Assembly: GCA_032158295.1 (NCBI GenBank)
Contig: CM063254.1
Span: 2,271,538-2,335,537 of the forward strand
DNA: 64,000 bases
Direction of reading: 5' to 3'
From: Pycnopodia helianthoides
Lineage: Eukaryota > Echinodermata > Asteroidea > Forcipulatida > Asteriidae
Shown: one piece after another, positions 31,849-43,115 of the stretch
Layout: each line of letters starts with the position of its first letter
Position numbering within the stretch: position 1 is the first letter of the stretch
Notes under the pieces: model-generated
What the model was told of the DNA's origin: nothing
Database searches by the model: none
Seen by the model: only the letters and a program-made list of their open reading frames with translations
Position numbers and translations under genes: made by a program

Positions 31849-32504
31849 CTATTCAGAAGGGCTGGATGCATAGTCTTCTGCTTCCTGCAGCGGTTCCCTC
31901 GATGCCGACTCGGGGAGTATCCCTCGAGTGATGTCGAGGAGTTTCTCTCGCTGCTGTGGAGTGACGGCGGTAGTTCCTTCTGCTGCTGGCAGCCCCATGG
32001 GGTCCAGCTTCCTCAGCTGAAGCTTCTCCCCATTCACGTTGTCGTATTTGTCTTGACTTTCATCGATGGGAAGGTTGACAATACACTTGAAGACATCGAA
32101 CTTCATGGGGATCCATTGACTCCTGAACAGGAAGTCTAATGCGTAGGACACTCCAATTACACACAACAATGACGAAAGCATGGCTAGTGTCTTAAATGGG
32201 AACAGTTGTCCATCAACTTCGTTATAGTATGGATAATGTATGAGTGGGGAGATGTTCAGTGTAGGATCGCCCCCTCCTAGACGTAGAAACAGTGCAAGAA
32301 TGTAGCCCAGTAAAGAGCCGTAGGTATTGCACTTAGAGAAATACACAACACAAAAGAGCTGGGGAAAAGAACGACATAGACAAAATCTGAGCACAGGAAC
32401 CAGAGCTCGTACACAGAGGTGATGACGAGACCAAGAATGGCCGCTACAGCACCTACTAATACAATACCAATGCGCATCACCCAGAGCAGCTCGACCTCCG
32501 AGGC
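31849..32504 (-). CDS. Choline transporter copy B, exon 8 (last), with one-base frame break
   Basis: It opens [18 protein letters not shown] and runs to [10 protein letters not shown] in one frame. [20 protein letters not shown] and the rest follow in another frame. Adding one C to the run of four at 32361-32364 joins them. The restored exon would be 218 residues plus stop, with a last membrane segment ([17 protein letters not shown]) and a long acidic cytoplasmic tail ending DYASSPSE. The tail carries [13 protein letters not shown], aligning roughly with the NENIKLDELALV region of mammalian CHT1. I see no clear DKTILV-like endocytosis motif. Confidence 0.88.
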
Positions 32505-35500
32505 CTGTTGAACAAACATAATGTAAAACAAAGATTAATATTGCCAAATGTGGAAGAGTATTGGTGAATGTACACATATTACAAAATAGAAAAACCTCCC
32601 AATCAACAGCAATAACTACTACAACGAAAGAAATGGGGCACATCAGTAAAAATAATAGACAGGCATTGGAAAAGCACATTCTTTAACACAACATATTGGT
32701 GGATTTCAGATCTGTGGACTGCTTTTTAAACCCTATCACACTTTATGAAATCCTATTACACTTAATAAAAAAACCTCCTTGCTACAACCAAATTCTCACT
32801 TCGATCTCAAATCTTGAAGATCAGTCTGTGTTGAACGACCATGTATGTGGTGCAGCTAGGCAGTGCAATGCATTAAGTGTTTTGTATTGTTCAGTTTTTG
32901 GGGTGTGTCATAGCCTATGATTCTCATTGAAATTTTAGAAATGAATTGCTGGATAATTAGTATTATAGTGATACTTGACAGAGATTCGTAATGCAACCTC
33001 CCTAGAGCATTTAAAAAAAAAACTGTTTTCCCTGCAATGACTTAATGACCTTACACTATGAAAACCTTCATTGTGAAACCATCATGAAGTCTCAGTGAAT
33101 GCAGGGTTTGGCTGAAATTCAAGGAATTATTTTTCTTTCATTATACTCTAAGGAAATTTCAGTTCCCTTTAAATCACCTTGAAAAAAGATAAGGCTCCAA
33201 ACCATTGATGAGTTTCACCTAACAGATAGCCTTGGGCTGTTTTCAGCAGTACAGCAAAGTGAAAACAGCATAAAACACTGTCTAGTTAGAAGAGAACTCC
33301 GTGAAAACAAGGTGAAAGGGGGAAGCTACAACTTCATGGAGAAAAGTGGACTTTCACTCCATTTTCAAGACAAAGATTTTCATAGTGTTAGAAAAGCCTT
33401 AACTCACCGACTGTCTGAATATCAATTTGTAGATGTTACGAGTGAACATGGAGCTGGCTGACAGAATTGATGAATCGGCCGATGACATGACGGCAGCGGA
33501 CACTGCACCAAGACCAATGAAGGATACGATCTGTGGTGTCAGGTACTGGATGACCAATGGGAGCAGCAAGCTGGTTTGGTTATGTGGGTCAATTTTCGTC
33601 AGATCTAGGGTAGTGTTGCTCCAGTCTGATAAATAAGAAGAAATGTTTATAATAACTCAAAAGAAAGGAAATGTTGTCAAATAAAAACTTCAATAGAAAA
33701 AACAATTACGTAGTAAACCACAAATTTAAAAGTTAAAGAATTTATAGAATGTTACATTTCAGAGGTTTTCAAACTCTATACACAATTTCAATGAGACATC
33801 TGAAGGTTTGGTCATAACAAAGGCATATTCTTTCATCTCTGACGATAATTTCCATTCTTTCAAGAAAATCTGGAGGTTCAAGGGAGATCAATGAAAAAAA
33901 CCTGCAATCTTGAAGACTTCTGACAAATCACAGGCATGTCATCTTGTTTTATTAGCCCAGTTGAAATAAGAGCTGTGTCTTGGGGCACCATTGTCTCACA
34001 CCAAGGTGTAACTCTCATGGAAGTATCTCTCTGAACAATTGAAACTGTGATTTGAGGATGCAAATCTCACCTGTACTCGCCCCGATAGCACCAATGAGAA
34101 TTGAGGGGATGGCCATGAGGATGCACCCCACGGCTGCCACAAAGGACAAAGCCTGGGCTCTCTCTGCCGTCTTGGATGACAAGACACGTTGGAAATATAC
34201 CTGCCATGGAATACCTCCAAATATCTGAGTTGGGGGGAAATTGAGAGATCAGTTAGATATGATTACAGCGGAGACGGAACGATCAAAATGCACACAGCAA
34301 CAAATTAGCCGACGGTTTTAAGTCCCTTTGTAGTGACTGGTGTCAAATCCATCCAAATAAATATTGCCAGTTTGTGTTGATCTGATTGAGTAGTGTGACA
34401 AATGTTATTTTTGGAAACTGAAGAAGAGTGTCATGTTGTTGTTGGAGAAACTGTCACTTCAGGACATGGCTCTGACACTTTAATTCTTTAATCTTTTACG
34501 GCTGAATGAAACTTGGGAAAAGGTCAGACGCTGTAGTGAAAGCCTCTCCTGACTGCAATGGTCTCCCAATGGCTTTAGAGACCATAGTGGCCATGAGCAG
34601 ATTGTATCGAAATGGCTGCAAGCGGCCACAAAATTTAACCTTGTTCTGTACAACCAAAAAGGTCATTTAGTAAAGGCCATGTCCTGAATTTACTACTTCT
34701 CAAATTTCTGAAGCCTAAGTTCTGTCTTTAACTTCTTACAAAACAAAGGAACACTTCTGTCATATAATTGTTCTTTCCCCGACATTTTTACAAGAAATTT
34801 AAGGTCTATGTATGTGAGACATTTCAAGTCTCTGTGAGCTTCGCAAGTAAGGGAAGTCTTGTTGAGAAAGTTAAGTGAGAAAAAGGATGGTAAAAAAAAA
34901 TAATTAAAAGGGAAAAAATAAGAAGAAAAAGAAAAGCTGAACAATTTCAAATTTGTGTTCGGGTGGTGCTCAAACACCCCCCAAAAAAGGCTTATGCCAT
35001 TTTGTGAATTGTTGACACACTGTTGTTGTAGTGTTGGCAAGCTGCGCCATCTTGTGGCAAAACGGAATCCGGCCTAATAACATGTTTTGGGGGCAAGCTG
35101 CCCTTAATTTGTTCTCTTTCAGGTAACATGTGATGTTGCTAAACTGATAATTGACCATTGTCTTTTTGGTAAAATAAACAGTTTGAGCATTGTCTGAGAA
35201 TAAATACACATTATTACTATAATTGTTACTACAATATTGACAATGATAGTATTAACATGCACTTTTATGATTTGCTTATAAGTATGAGAATAGTATTGTG
35301 AAGTGCCCAGAGTGTCATTTCTGGTTGACATTGTGACTGGATGTAATACTTACAAGAAGAAGAGCAGAATCCACCCATACTCCAGCATACGTTGAGTCCC
35401 ATTTACCCAACCAGAGGCCAGATGTCATGGTGATATCTGACACTGCACTATTGGTGAAAGCAAAGGGAATACATACCCACTGAAATGGGAAAAAAAACAC

Positions 35501-38500
35501 AAAATAAATAAATTGACTTTAAAAAGGAAAGATGAACCAATGGTTTTCGAAAGCGTACAATGATCATTAAAACCTTTGTTTTCAAGAAATATCTAGGATA
35601 TCACTGTTTAAGAAAAGAAAAAATCCAATGGCATATAAATTTGTGGGAAAAAATGAAATAATTAGCTGTAGCAAACTGATACTGACCAAAATGACCTGCA
35701 TGTGATTTAAATGGAGAAAATGGTTCAAGGCTTGACATTTTGACCCTAGCAGAGTCTTTTTCATAGCCATTGAGAGCTAATCCCTTATTTTGGATAACCA
35801 ATGTCACCTTGTAGATTGACATCGGGACAAGGTTTGCAGATGGCATTTAGAAAACACATTAAGTAGTTTGCCAGCATCTTTGAAACTTAACAACACAGGT
35901 TCACAGGAAATACTTCATAAAGCGACTGGCAAGTTTTTTTTTTTTTTGTTCAAATGCAACCCTCTGTTGTAAATCAACTAATCCCTGTAGCTGGCCGGGC
36001 CTACACCTCCTTTTCCTTGAAAATGTTTAACTTCACTGGAGGAATTTTTTGTTTAAAGAGGGGTAACCTCGCCTCACTTCGGTGCTTCAACAAAATCTGA
36101 AGAAACTTAAAACTGTGTTATGTTAAAGTTGTCCAATAAAGTGAACTGTTAATGCTTATAAGTACAACAAAGCAGCATGAAATACATGTAAATTCAGCTT
36201 GTTGGGCTAAAAAAGAAAAGAAAAAATTGTATTTCCTAGGCTTTGCTCATTTAGTATTGAGGCCAAGTTTTGCACATTTAATTTAGTATTTTGATTTTTA
36301 TTTAAATGAAAAACTCAAAACATTAATGTTTTATAGGTTGAGAGTTGAAAATTCAATACAACAACTTATTAATTTAGTCAGTTTGGCATTCATGATTTGA
36401 TTAATAACTGACACTTAGTTTTTCTTTTATTTATATGTGATTAATTTCCTCAAGGAAACAATTTTGAAATTGTTTGTAGCCTTACCCCCTTTAAGATTAA
36501 ATAAGGTATAATGTTAAACTCTTACAGCTGTGCTCCTGCAAAACCATTAGATGCCTTTTACAATCATCTTGTATTTCTTTGGTTTAACTCAAGAAATGCA
36601 TTCATCAAATGGAGGCAAGTCAGGATTGTTTGTCTCTTGCAATTTGATACAGTTAGCCTTCATCAAGGCACTTACCAGGCCAATAAATATGCAAATGAGC
36701 TGCACAACATCGGTGTAGGCTACAGAGTACAACCCGCCGAAGAATGTATAAAACACAGCGATACAGGCGGAGACTATGATAGAAATTTTGGTGTCCAGTT
36801 CTAGCACCACGCTGATGGTCGCCCCTGTTCACAGCAAAACAACACAAAATCACGTTAGGTGTTATCTGGTAGCGTTTTTTTCCGTAAACAAAACCAGTTC
36901 ACTGAATGGACCTTATGCACTGATGTCATGATGCCACCATCTTAGATGTAAAACAATGAAACAGTGGTGAGGCACATACATGTGTGCATGGTGCATAGAA
37001 TGGGCCAATGAGCAACCTTCTTTTGATCTCCAGCTGAGGGCGCCAAACCCAAATGGCGTCATGTGCATAAGGTCTATTCTAACACTTGGTGGGTGCTAAA
37101 GTTAAGAATTTTAGGCACTAAATTATTTCCTCAAAAGGCTATTTACATGGAAGATGTAATTGAACAAAAAAACACATGAAACTGTGATAAAAATTGGTTC
37201 TCTGTATTTAGGAGGGCCTCTTTGCGACATTACCGAGAAAAGTCTTTTTTAAACAAATTCTTAGACTTTCAAACAAATCTTTGTTCCTTGAAACAAAATT
37301 TAAGGCAATTAAAATGCCTAAGTTAAACACATAGTATTCAGATCTGTGAGGATTTTTGTACACCAAGTACAGAGATTTCCAGATTTTCCAAACTTGGTAC
37401 TCATAAATTAATGTCCATCCGCATCAGATCCTAATGGTTTGCCATCATGTTCTTGATGCAGGACAAATTGAAGGATTTGTAATGGATAGAAATTAAGAGA
37501 ATCTTCAATTAAAAAAAATATACATTTACATTCTCAAATTACACACATAGGATGGCTGTAAACAATTGAAAACAAAATCCTTGTGAACTTTGACTAAAAG
37601 GTGTACAAGAATATTATTGAGTGACTAAACCTACAGGTATTTTTGAGACATACTCGAGCAGGCCAATCCCTACTGACTCCCAACTACTTTTCCACTAAAT
37701 TCTACAGTCACCTTCAGTATGGAACTTGACTTACCCCTTCATATTCGCCAAACTGACTCTCTTCAGATTTTCAAGGGACTTTTAAAGACTCATTTGTTTG
37801 AATCTTTATTTTTGTAACAATTGCTTATTTATTTTATTTCATTGTTTTTTATTTGTTTTGCGCATAGAGGCTCCTGCATTAAGCGCTATATAAATGTATC
37901 GTATTAATATTATTATTACTATTAGTATGTTGATCGCAGTCCAATTATTAAGTATGTTACTGATGCAGAAATGTTTATTAAGCCTAACCACCCCAACCAA
38001 TCAAAATCAAACTGCATGTTTTCTTGGATTCTGTCGGACCAAGACTGCACTAGTAAACTGACCATGCTTTACACGGGATCTGCAGGGGTCGATTTCACAA
38101 AACTCTTCCTAATTTAGGACTAGTCCTAGGCAATGCTAAGAGATAGGACTAGTCCTAAGTTAGGAAGAGTTTTGTGAAATCGACACCAGGCATACCATAG
38201 GTGTGAGATACCATAATGGCGTTGGATTTCGTTAGAATGGGGAAAGACCCGACCAAATCACTAAAAGGTGTTTGGGTTAATACTAAAACAATTTTATGGA
38301 ACAAGTTTATATTGCACTTTCAGTTGGAGAGACCTCACACCCACAAATTCAAATTGAAAGAAACCTTCAGCCATTCATCGCAGATTAACAGGATTTCCTT
38401 ACCGAGAGCATTCAAAATGGCCGCCGACCAGAAGAGCTCCCCAGTGAGGGCAGGAATGAACAGAAGGCCTCCCATACGGGATCCGTACTTGAGCTGGAAG

Positions 38501-40818
38501 GGGTCCAACATGGTGATGTAACCCTGTGAGCGCATGGCTTTGGCAAACATCAAGCCACCTGAAAACGACAACAAAGGTGCAGTATCTAAAGTTACATCGT
38601 CCTGATTTTCAAACAAAGGACCACAAAACTAAGACATTTTTCTCCAAACCAATTTTGACAAATGAAGTTTCAAAAAGAACAATCACAATATACTTTCTCA
38701 TATGCCATGCAGGTACTGAAAATAATTAATTTGTATATTTGACTAATAGCACTCTGCACTAATGAAGTCACTTTTGCTCAAAATAACCGGCTGTCAGACA
38801 AACATTCCACCACTCACGCAATCGCCACATCAGCGCGCCAGACTGCAGTAGCAGGGCTTGAAATTAACACAGGCCCGAGGCCAGTGATTGTAGTGTTGGG
38901 CCAGTAAACTCATGACTGGACAAGTCCAGTGGTATTGTGTTTTTGTTCAGATGTTGACTTTCAGTCTAATAAATACCTTTCAATGCTGTATTAAATACAA
39001 ATAAGATAAATCTTCTCTTAGTACTTGTTCAAATTAAAACGCTACCAGTTTTGTCTTATTATTTGCATTTTCTTGCACAAAATTCTGGTCGAGCAAATTT
39101 TGAGCTACAAGCCTTGTGGTCTTGTGGATTTCCCCCCAAATTCGAGCCCTTGAGTAGTGGTACAGTCAGTACACAAGTTAAACATAGAGCTTGGACATGT
39201 TGTACGCATACGTTTGTAAATTATGACATGTCCAAGATCAGAGTACTGAGCTTCTATTTTTAGCATTAGTGCGGAGTGCTATTATTCAGGCATGATATTC
39301 AGTCCTTAGGAAAAAAGGTAGGAAAGTTTTGTTGAGTACCAACATGTACATGTGATATAGGCTTTCTTTTCAGGCTATAAATCACAGTTTACCTGATTTT
39401 TCCCAAGAGCAAAAAAAAAAATCAGAAATCAGATTAAAGAAGGAACAACATCATGCCTGTATTACTACACAATGACAGATTTGTTTTGCTCGGTGTCTCA
39501 ACTGACAGTTTATAGCTTCATCACATGAAAGAAAACAGCCATCTTATAAATTTTCTACCATCCATTTGGCAAAAAACAGGCGACGCATCTTTAAGATGGG
39601 GCGGCAAATTAAGATCTTCAAACAAATCCTGGTCCTGTTTATTCTAAAACAATTTTTTAAGTCTTAATCCCTAAGCCTAAGCTGCAGATCTACATTTTTT
39701 GAGAGACCCTTACAATGGAAAGAGAACGCAAAAAAACCAACATTCAAAACACTGGCTTTTGTATGAACGCATTCAGTTCAATCTTCTGTGTTTTTCACAA
39801 GGACACAGTCAAACAAAGCAAAATCTGAAATACAGTCATTGTACAATGGATGCTTGCTCTGTTTTACCTAATAAAGGAAAAATTGAAAGAAATTTCAGGG
39901 AGAATGGTATCCCCGACTCTAGTATGATTTGGTTCTCAACAGACCTTTATCAAAGCATGGCCATTTGTTCTTTTATAATGCAAGCACCAAAGCGTGCCGT
40001 TTGTGTGGTACGCTAAATTACTTGATCACAAAGTGAACACTACAATTTGAATTTCTCCAAATAAAGACAGTGTAGCTATAGCCCAGTGAAGGTCACCTGG
40101 GCCCAATTTCAAAGAGCTGCTCAGAGCAAATAATACCGCTGAACAGTTTTCTGCTGAGGAAAAATAAGCAGGAAACCAGTTGCAAACAGCACATTTATGA
40201 CAAGGTAATTTGGCTGGCAACCTTTTTCTGGTAAGCACAATTGTTTTGTGCTTTGCTACTTTTTGTGCTTAAGCAGCACTATGAATTTAGGACCTGGTCG
40301 TGCAAGCTTATTATTGTCACATAACAAGAGATTGCGAATACCTAGACACAATGTCTATACTACAAAAGAGTATAAGCTTATTTACTGATCTTAAGATTGC
40401 TATGTTAAACAACTTTACATAGCAACACTGTTTGTAGTTGGAGGAATGAAGTTTTGTGACTTTTGACCAGGTACATGTAATCTTTTGTGCAACACTTCAC
40501 TTAATTTAAGCAACAACGGTTCATTATTGAGACTTAAAGTAGAAACAGTCTAGCTGATAATTAATGCAGAATAAATTGGATTAGTAACCAATAGTGGGTA
40601 AACAGGAAACCTGAAACAAACAAAAAATGGCTACTGTTTGGCGATGGAGTTTTTACTCTCTCTCTGTCTCTCTGCTCCAAGCTGCACCAACAACACTTCC
40701 TTACCTAGAATAAGACTTGCTGCATATCCCCATGGTGCCTGTGTCCATAGTAACCCATAATCAGATCGGAAGACATATTCTGCCGTTCCGTTTATGTAAC
40801 CTCCTCCTACCCATGTGG
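31849..40818 (-). CDS. High-affinity choline transporter, copy B (SLC5A7/CHT1 family), exons 2-8; first exon not found
   Basis: Exons: 40818-40705, 38558-38403, 36824-36676, 35479-35354, 34224-34071, 33625-33408 and 32504-31849. Exons 2-7 have exactly the lengths and phases of copy A (114, 156, 149, 126, 154, 218). Signatures in order: [89 protein letters not shown]. With a first exon like that of copy A the protein would be about 579 residues, close to human CHT1 (580). The C-terminal tail is longer than in copy A. Searching 40819-64000 on the minus strand for the GxFTMT end of exon 1 found nothing, so the start lies beyond the window, has diverged, or is missing. The frame is broken once in exon 8, near 32361. 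Role: sodium-coupled choline uptake, inferred from the family. Confidence 0.88.
33408..33625 (-). CDS. Choline transporter copy B, exon 7
   Basis: 218 bp, phase 1 to 0. It opens (D)[12 protein letters not shown] and continues [20 protein letters not shown] and [20 protein letters not shown]. Acceptor TTATCAG, donor GTGAGT. Confidence 0.93.
34071..34224 (-). CDS. Choline transporter copy B, exon 6
   Basis: 154 bp, phase 0 to 1. It encodes [20 protein letters not shown] and [14 protein letters not shown]. Acceptor CAACTCAG, donor GTGAGA. Confidence 0.92.
35354..35479 (-). CDS. Choline transporter copy B, exon 5
   Basis: 126 bp, phase 0. It encodes [20 protein letters not shown] and then [20 protein letters not shown]. 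Acceptor ATTTCAG, donor GTAAGT. Confidence 0.9.
35731..35768 (-). repeat. Dispersed hairpin motif, family 1 (decayed)
   Basis: TTGACCCTAGCAGAGTCTTT is flanked by partially pairing ends, in the same order as 383-421 and 7344-7381. Confidence 0.45.
36676..36824 (-). CDS. Choline transporter copy B, exon 4
   Basis: 149 bp, phase 1 to 0. It encodes [20 protein letters not shown] and [20 protein letters not shown]. Acceptor TGAACAG, donor GTAAGT. Confidence 0.92.
36905..37078. mobile_element. MITE-like element in intron 3 of copy B
   Basis: AATGGACCTTATGCACTGAT and GTCATGATGCCACCAT at the left are inverted as AAATGGCGTCATG and TGCATAAGGTCTATT at the right. The terminus resembles those at 46285 and 17192. 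Confidence 0.6.
37660..37925 (+). mobile_element. 3' end of a non-LTR retrotransposon (LINE), decayed
   Basis: In the plus strand [20 protein letters not shown] can be read and is followed by a stop. This is the typical C-terminus of a LINE reverse transcriptase polyprotein (S-L-x-x-F-K-x-x-L-K-T-x-L-F). The end is GCGCTATATAAATG with an ATTATTATT tail. Upstream reverse transcriptase sequence is absent. Confidence 0.65.
38085..38187. mobile_element. Palindromic MITE (GGGGTCGATTTCACAAAACT family), short copy
   Basis: GGGGTCGATTTCACAAAACT plus CTTCCTAA is inverted as TTAGGAAGAG plus TTTTGTGAAATCGACACC. The inner part TAGGACTAGTCCTAGGCAAT and CTAAGAGATAGGACTAGTCC recurs at 61496-61658. Confidence 0.85.
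38403..38558 (-). CDS. Choline transporter copy B, exon 3 (conversion-like tract)
   Basis: 156 bp, phase 1. It encodes [19 protein letters not shown], then [20 protein letters not shown]. The part at 38403-38516 is nearly identical in DNA to copy A 18553-18666. Acceptor TTTTCAG, donor GTAAGG. Confidence 0.93.
40099..40297. mobile_element. Foldback element of the GGGCCCAATTTCAT family
   Basis: GGGCCCAATTTCAAAGAGCT is mirrored by GTGCTTAAGCAGCAC and TATGAATTTAGGACCT. The interior has GCAGGAAACCAGTTGC and TTTGGCTGGCAACC, shared with 24341-24720. Confidence 0.6.
40705..40818 (-). CDS. Choline transporter copy B, exon 2
   Basis: 114 bp, phase 1 at both ends. It encodes [20 protein letters not shown] and [16 protein letters not shown]. 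It is closer to the vertebrate sequence (YINGTAE) than copy A (FINGTAD). Acceptor TTTTCAG, donor GTAAGG. Confidence 0.92.
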
Positions 40819-41404
40819 CTGAAAAGAGAAAGAAAAAACACAAACAAAACTCCATAAAAATGTGTTACAAATCGTCGTTTTTTGGTCTCATTGAGTAAAG
40901 ATGTACAAATCAATAGCACTTCTAATAGATGAGTTACCAATGTTTGTACATGTTGCCAATCGTGTACACACCTGTAACTCTCCAGCACTTTACATTTCAA
41001 TCAATAACATTTTCAATCTATAGATTATCTTAAAACCTTTAATTCCTTAAAAGGTCAACCATCTAAAACTAATAAATGTTAATTTGATTTCTGAGGTAAC
41101 CACACACCTTGGATTTGGGGGTATAGGCCCTAATCCGCACTTTTTTTTTTCCCCATCTTGTCAATCTTCTATTTCCAACCCTTACTTTATTCAAAACCAC
41201 TTAGTAGAAATCCTGTTTAATTCACAATTCATCTCAGAGTTGTGTATGATAAGCCTCTCTTGGCGCATTAAAACAAAAGTAATTGCTTTCAATTGTGACT
41301 AATCGCTGGGACAATTGTCTCAACCTCACTGCAGTCATGTATGCATTTTGCAATGAAAGAGCAGCAGGGGCTTGATTCTAGATCAGTTTCGAGTGCAGTA
41401 ATTC

Positions 41405-41520
41405 ATTATAGGTCTTTAGCACGTTGCAGCCATTGTTTTTTCTTCTCCTATTAAAATCCATGCAACCAAAATGAGGCTGGAAGGGCAAATAGAAATAGTC
41501 ACATTTTTGGTAAAATGAGA
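41405..41520. mobile_element. Partial MITE related to 46285-46463
   Basis: TATAGGTCTTTAGCACGTTG, then GCAACCAAAATGAGGCTGGA and AAATAGAAATAGTC, parallel the left half of the element at 46285 (TATAGACCTTTATCATG, AACCAAACTGAGGCTGGA, AAATAGTCTGG). No right end was identified. Confidence 0.4.
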
Positions 41521-42796
41521 CCCAATACAGACTGTGCAAGTCTCAACAATAATTATTCAAACATTTTCAGGAACCCTCAGGCTCCCACATGTGCTGTATT
41601 ATTGTGTGAATAAAACAAAATTCTGCACTTAAACACAGCGCCCGCTGGTTGGCTCAGCACAAGACTTGCACAGTCTGTTTGTTATTTTAATGGAACTGGA
41701 GAACTTGACAAATTGGTAGTAGCAGGTTGCACATCTTCAAATCGGACATAGGTAAACGCTTCTTGCTATAGACAGACACAAGTTTCAGTACAGGTTCCCC
41801 ATGGGGATAACAACTGAATAAATTTGGGCTTAGTTATTCTAGGACTGAATCAATGGTGGTAGCAATACAGGTACATGTGGCTCGTCTGGCTCTTAGTGGT
41901 CCCATGCAGTGTGGCCATGGGACGCTAACAGCCCCAAGACTCTAGCAGTCGATGTGGAACTGTAATTCACTCTCAAATACTGTACTAGCTCTTTGTCACA
42001 GAGCAGCCACCTCAATTGTCATCCATGCAAATTTATGTAACTAAAACCAGGCTCGAAAACAAAATAGTCTGTAACTAATATAGAGCATTAGTATTTGTTA
42101 TGGAGCAGCGCATACAGGCAGCATGACCCAAAAGAAAGGCACAGAAACCTCCAGAACATCATCTTTTGGAGACTTGGTCCCCTAGCCGTTAGTCTGTCCA
42201 AGCGGGTGTTTTTTGCCCTTCCTCCTTAGTCTGGTCAGCCAGGCGAGCAAAGCAAGCAGCTGAGGAGTAGTGGATCAATACGCGACACTTACAGACCTGG
42301 TTTGTGACATGGCGTTACGATCAATAGCCTCCATCACAGATCCAGTCAGTCTGCAGCAGGAACCTCAAGCAATCACAGAGTAGATTACTCTTGATAGGTT
42401 TTTACAGGCACTTTAATTCCCCACCCTGTCGCGGAAAGAACCGGCTGATTGAAAGTACGATTGCTTCGACACTTGATGCACAAATGGCCACTACACACAA
42501 ATACTCAAAAGTACTAGCATTAAAATGATCACTTATTACAACTGCTACAGTGATAAACAACATTGTTGATTTGTTGCTGAACCATGAAAGCTGCTTCATT
42601 TGTATCAAACTATGAATAAAGACAAAACTGTAAAAATATAAACAAAATCTTGAATCATGTACTTTTCAGAAAAAAAGTTAATAGATGTCCATTTAAGGTA
42701 AATAATATTCACATATGTAAACCCTATGGACCACTCAAAGCAAATGTATTTTCTGTCACATCTTTGTCCGACAATTACTTGCATGGAAATAAGTAA

Positions 42797-42970
42797 ATCA
42801 GGTTGGCTCAGTGGTTTCTTTCCCTGCCTTTCACCTCTGTGGACCCTGGTTCGAATCCCACCTCAGACGGGAGCCCTTGCATGTGGATTGGGTTTTCAGT
42901 CTCTACCTGATTGTGTGGGTTTCCCAGTTTGGGTTTTTCCACCCACACCTGAAACTGGCACCCCCAAACA
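42797..42970 (+). mobile_element. tRNA-derived SINE with its own tail (family C)
   Basis: GGTTGGCTCAGTGGTTT resembles an A box and GGTTCGAATCCCACC is a perfect B box about 40 bp on. A unique body follows (GGGTTTTCAGTCTCTACCTG; GTGGGTTTCCCAG) and ends near CACACCTGAAACT. That tail word also occurs after the family A copy at 43080-43110. Confidence 0.65.
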
Positions 42971-43002
42971 AAGATATTGAGAAAATAGGGAGCCTGCCAA
43001 CA

Positions 43003-43115
43003 TAGGGATAGCTCAGTTGGTAGAGCGCCAGTACGTTAATCCGGAGGTCGTTGGTTCAAATCCCGCTCTAGTTAATTTTTCTTTGTTCAACCCCAAACCA
43101 CACCTGAAACTAAAT
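43003..43115 (+). mobile_element. tRNA-derived SINE, family A, best copy
   Basis: The head GATAGCTCAGTTGGTAGAGC (A box, D arm) and GGTTCAAATCC (B box) are spaced as in a tRNA. The anticodon position reads GTT, suggesting an Asn-type ancestor. The acceptor stem does not pair, and stem mismatches are present, so it is not a functional tRNA. The tail CCCGCTCTAGTTAATTTTTC TTTGTTCAACCCC recurs at 45055-45142, 50850-50895 and 57535-57590. Confidence 0.7.

Larger units (their letters stand above)
32505..40704. other. Introns of choline transporter copy B
   Basis: The six introns lie between the exons listed. They hold the hairpin motif at 35731-35768, the MITE-like element at 36905-37078, the LINE tail at 37660-37925, the palindrome at 38085-38187 and the foldback element at 40099-40297. 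No additional coding exon was recognised; frames at 39051-39263 and 39699-40016 are unsupported. Confidence 0.55.

Noticed and set aside
43003..43072. Functional tRNA gene (GTT anticodon position)
   Set aside because: The A and B boxes are good, but the acceptor stem does not pair and the T and anticodon stems have mismatches. The shared downstream tail in other copies identifies it as a SINE head.
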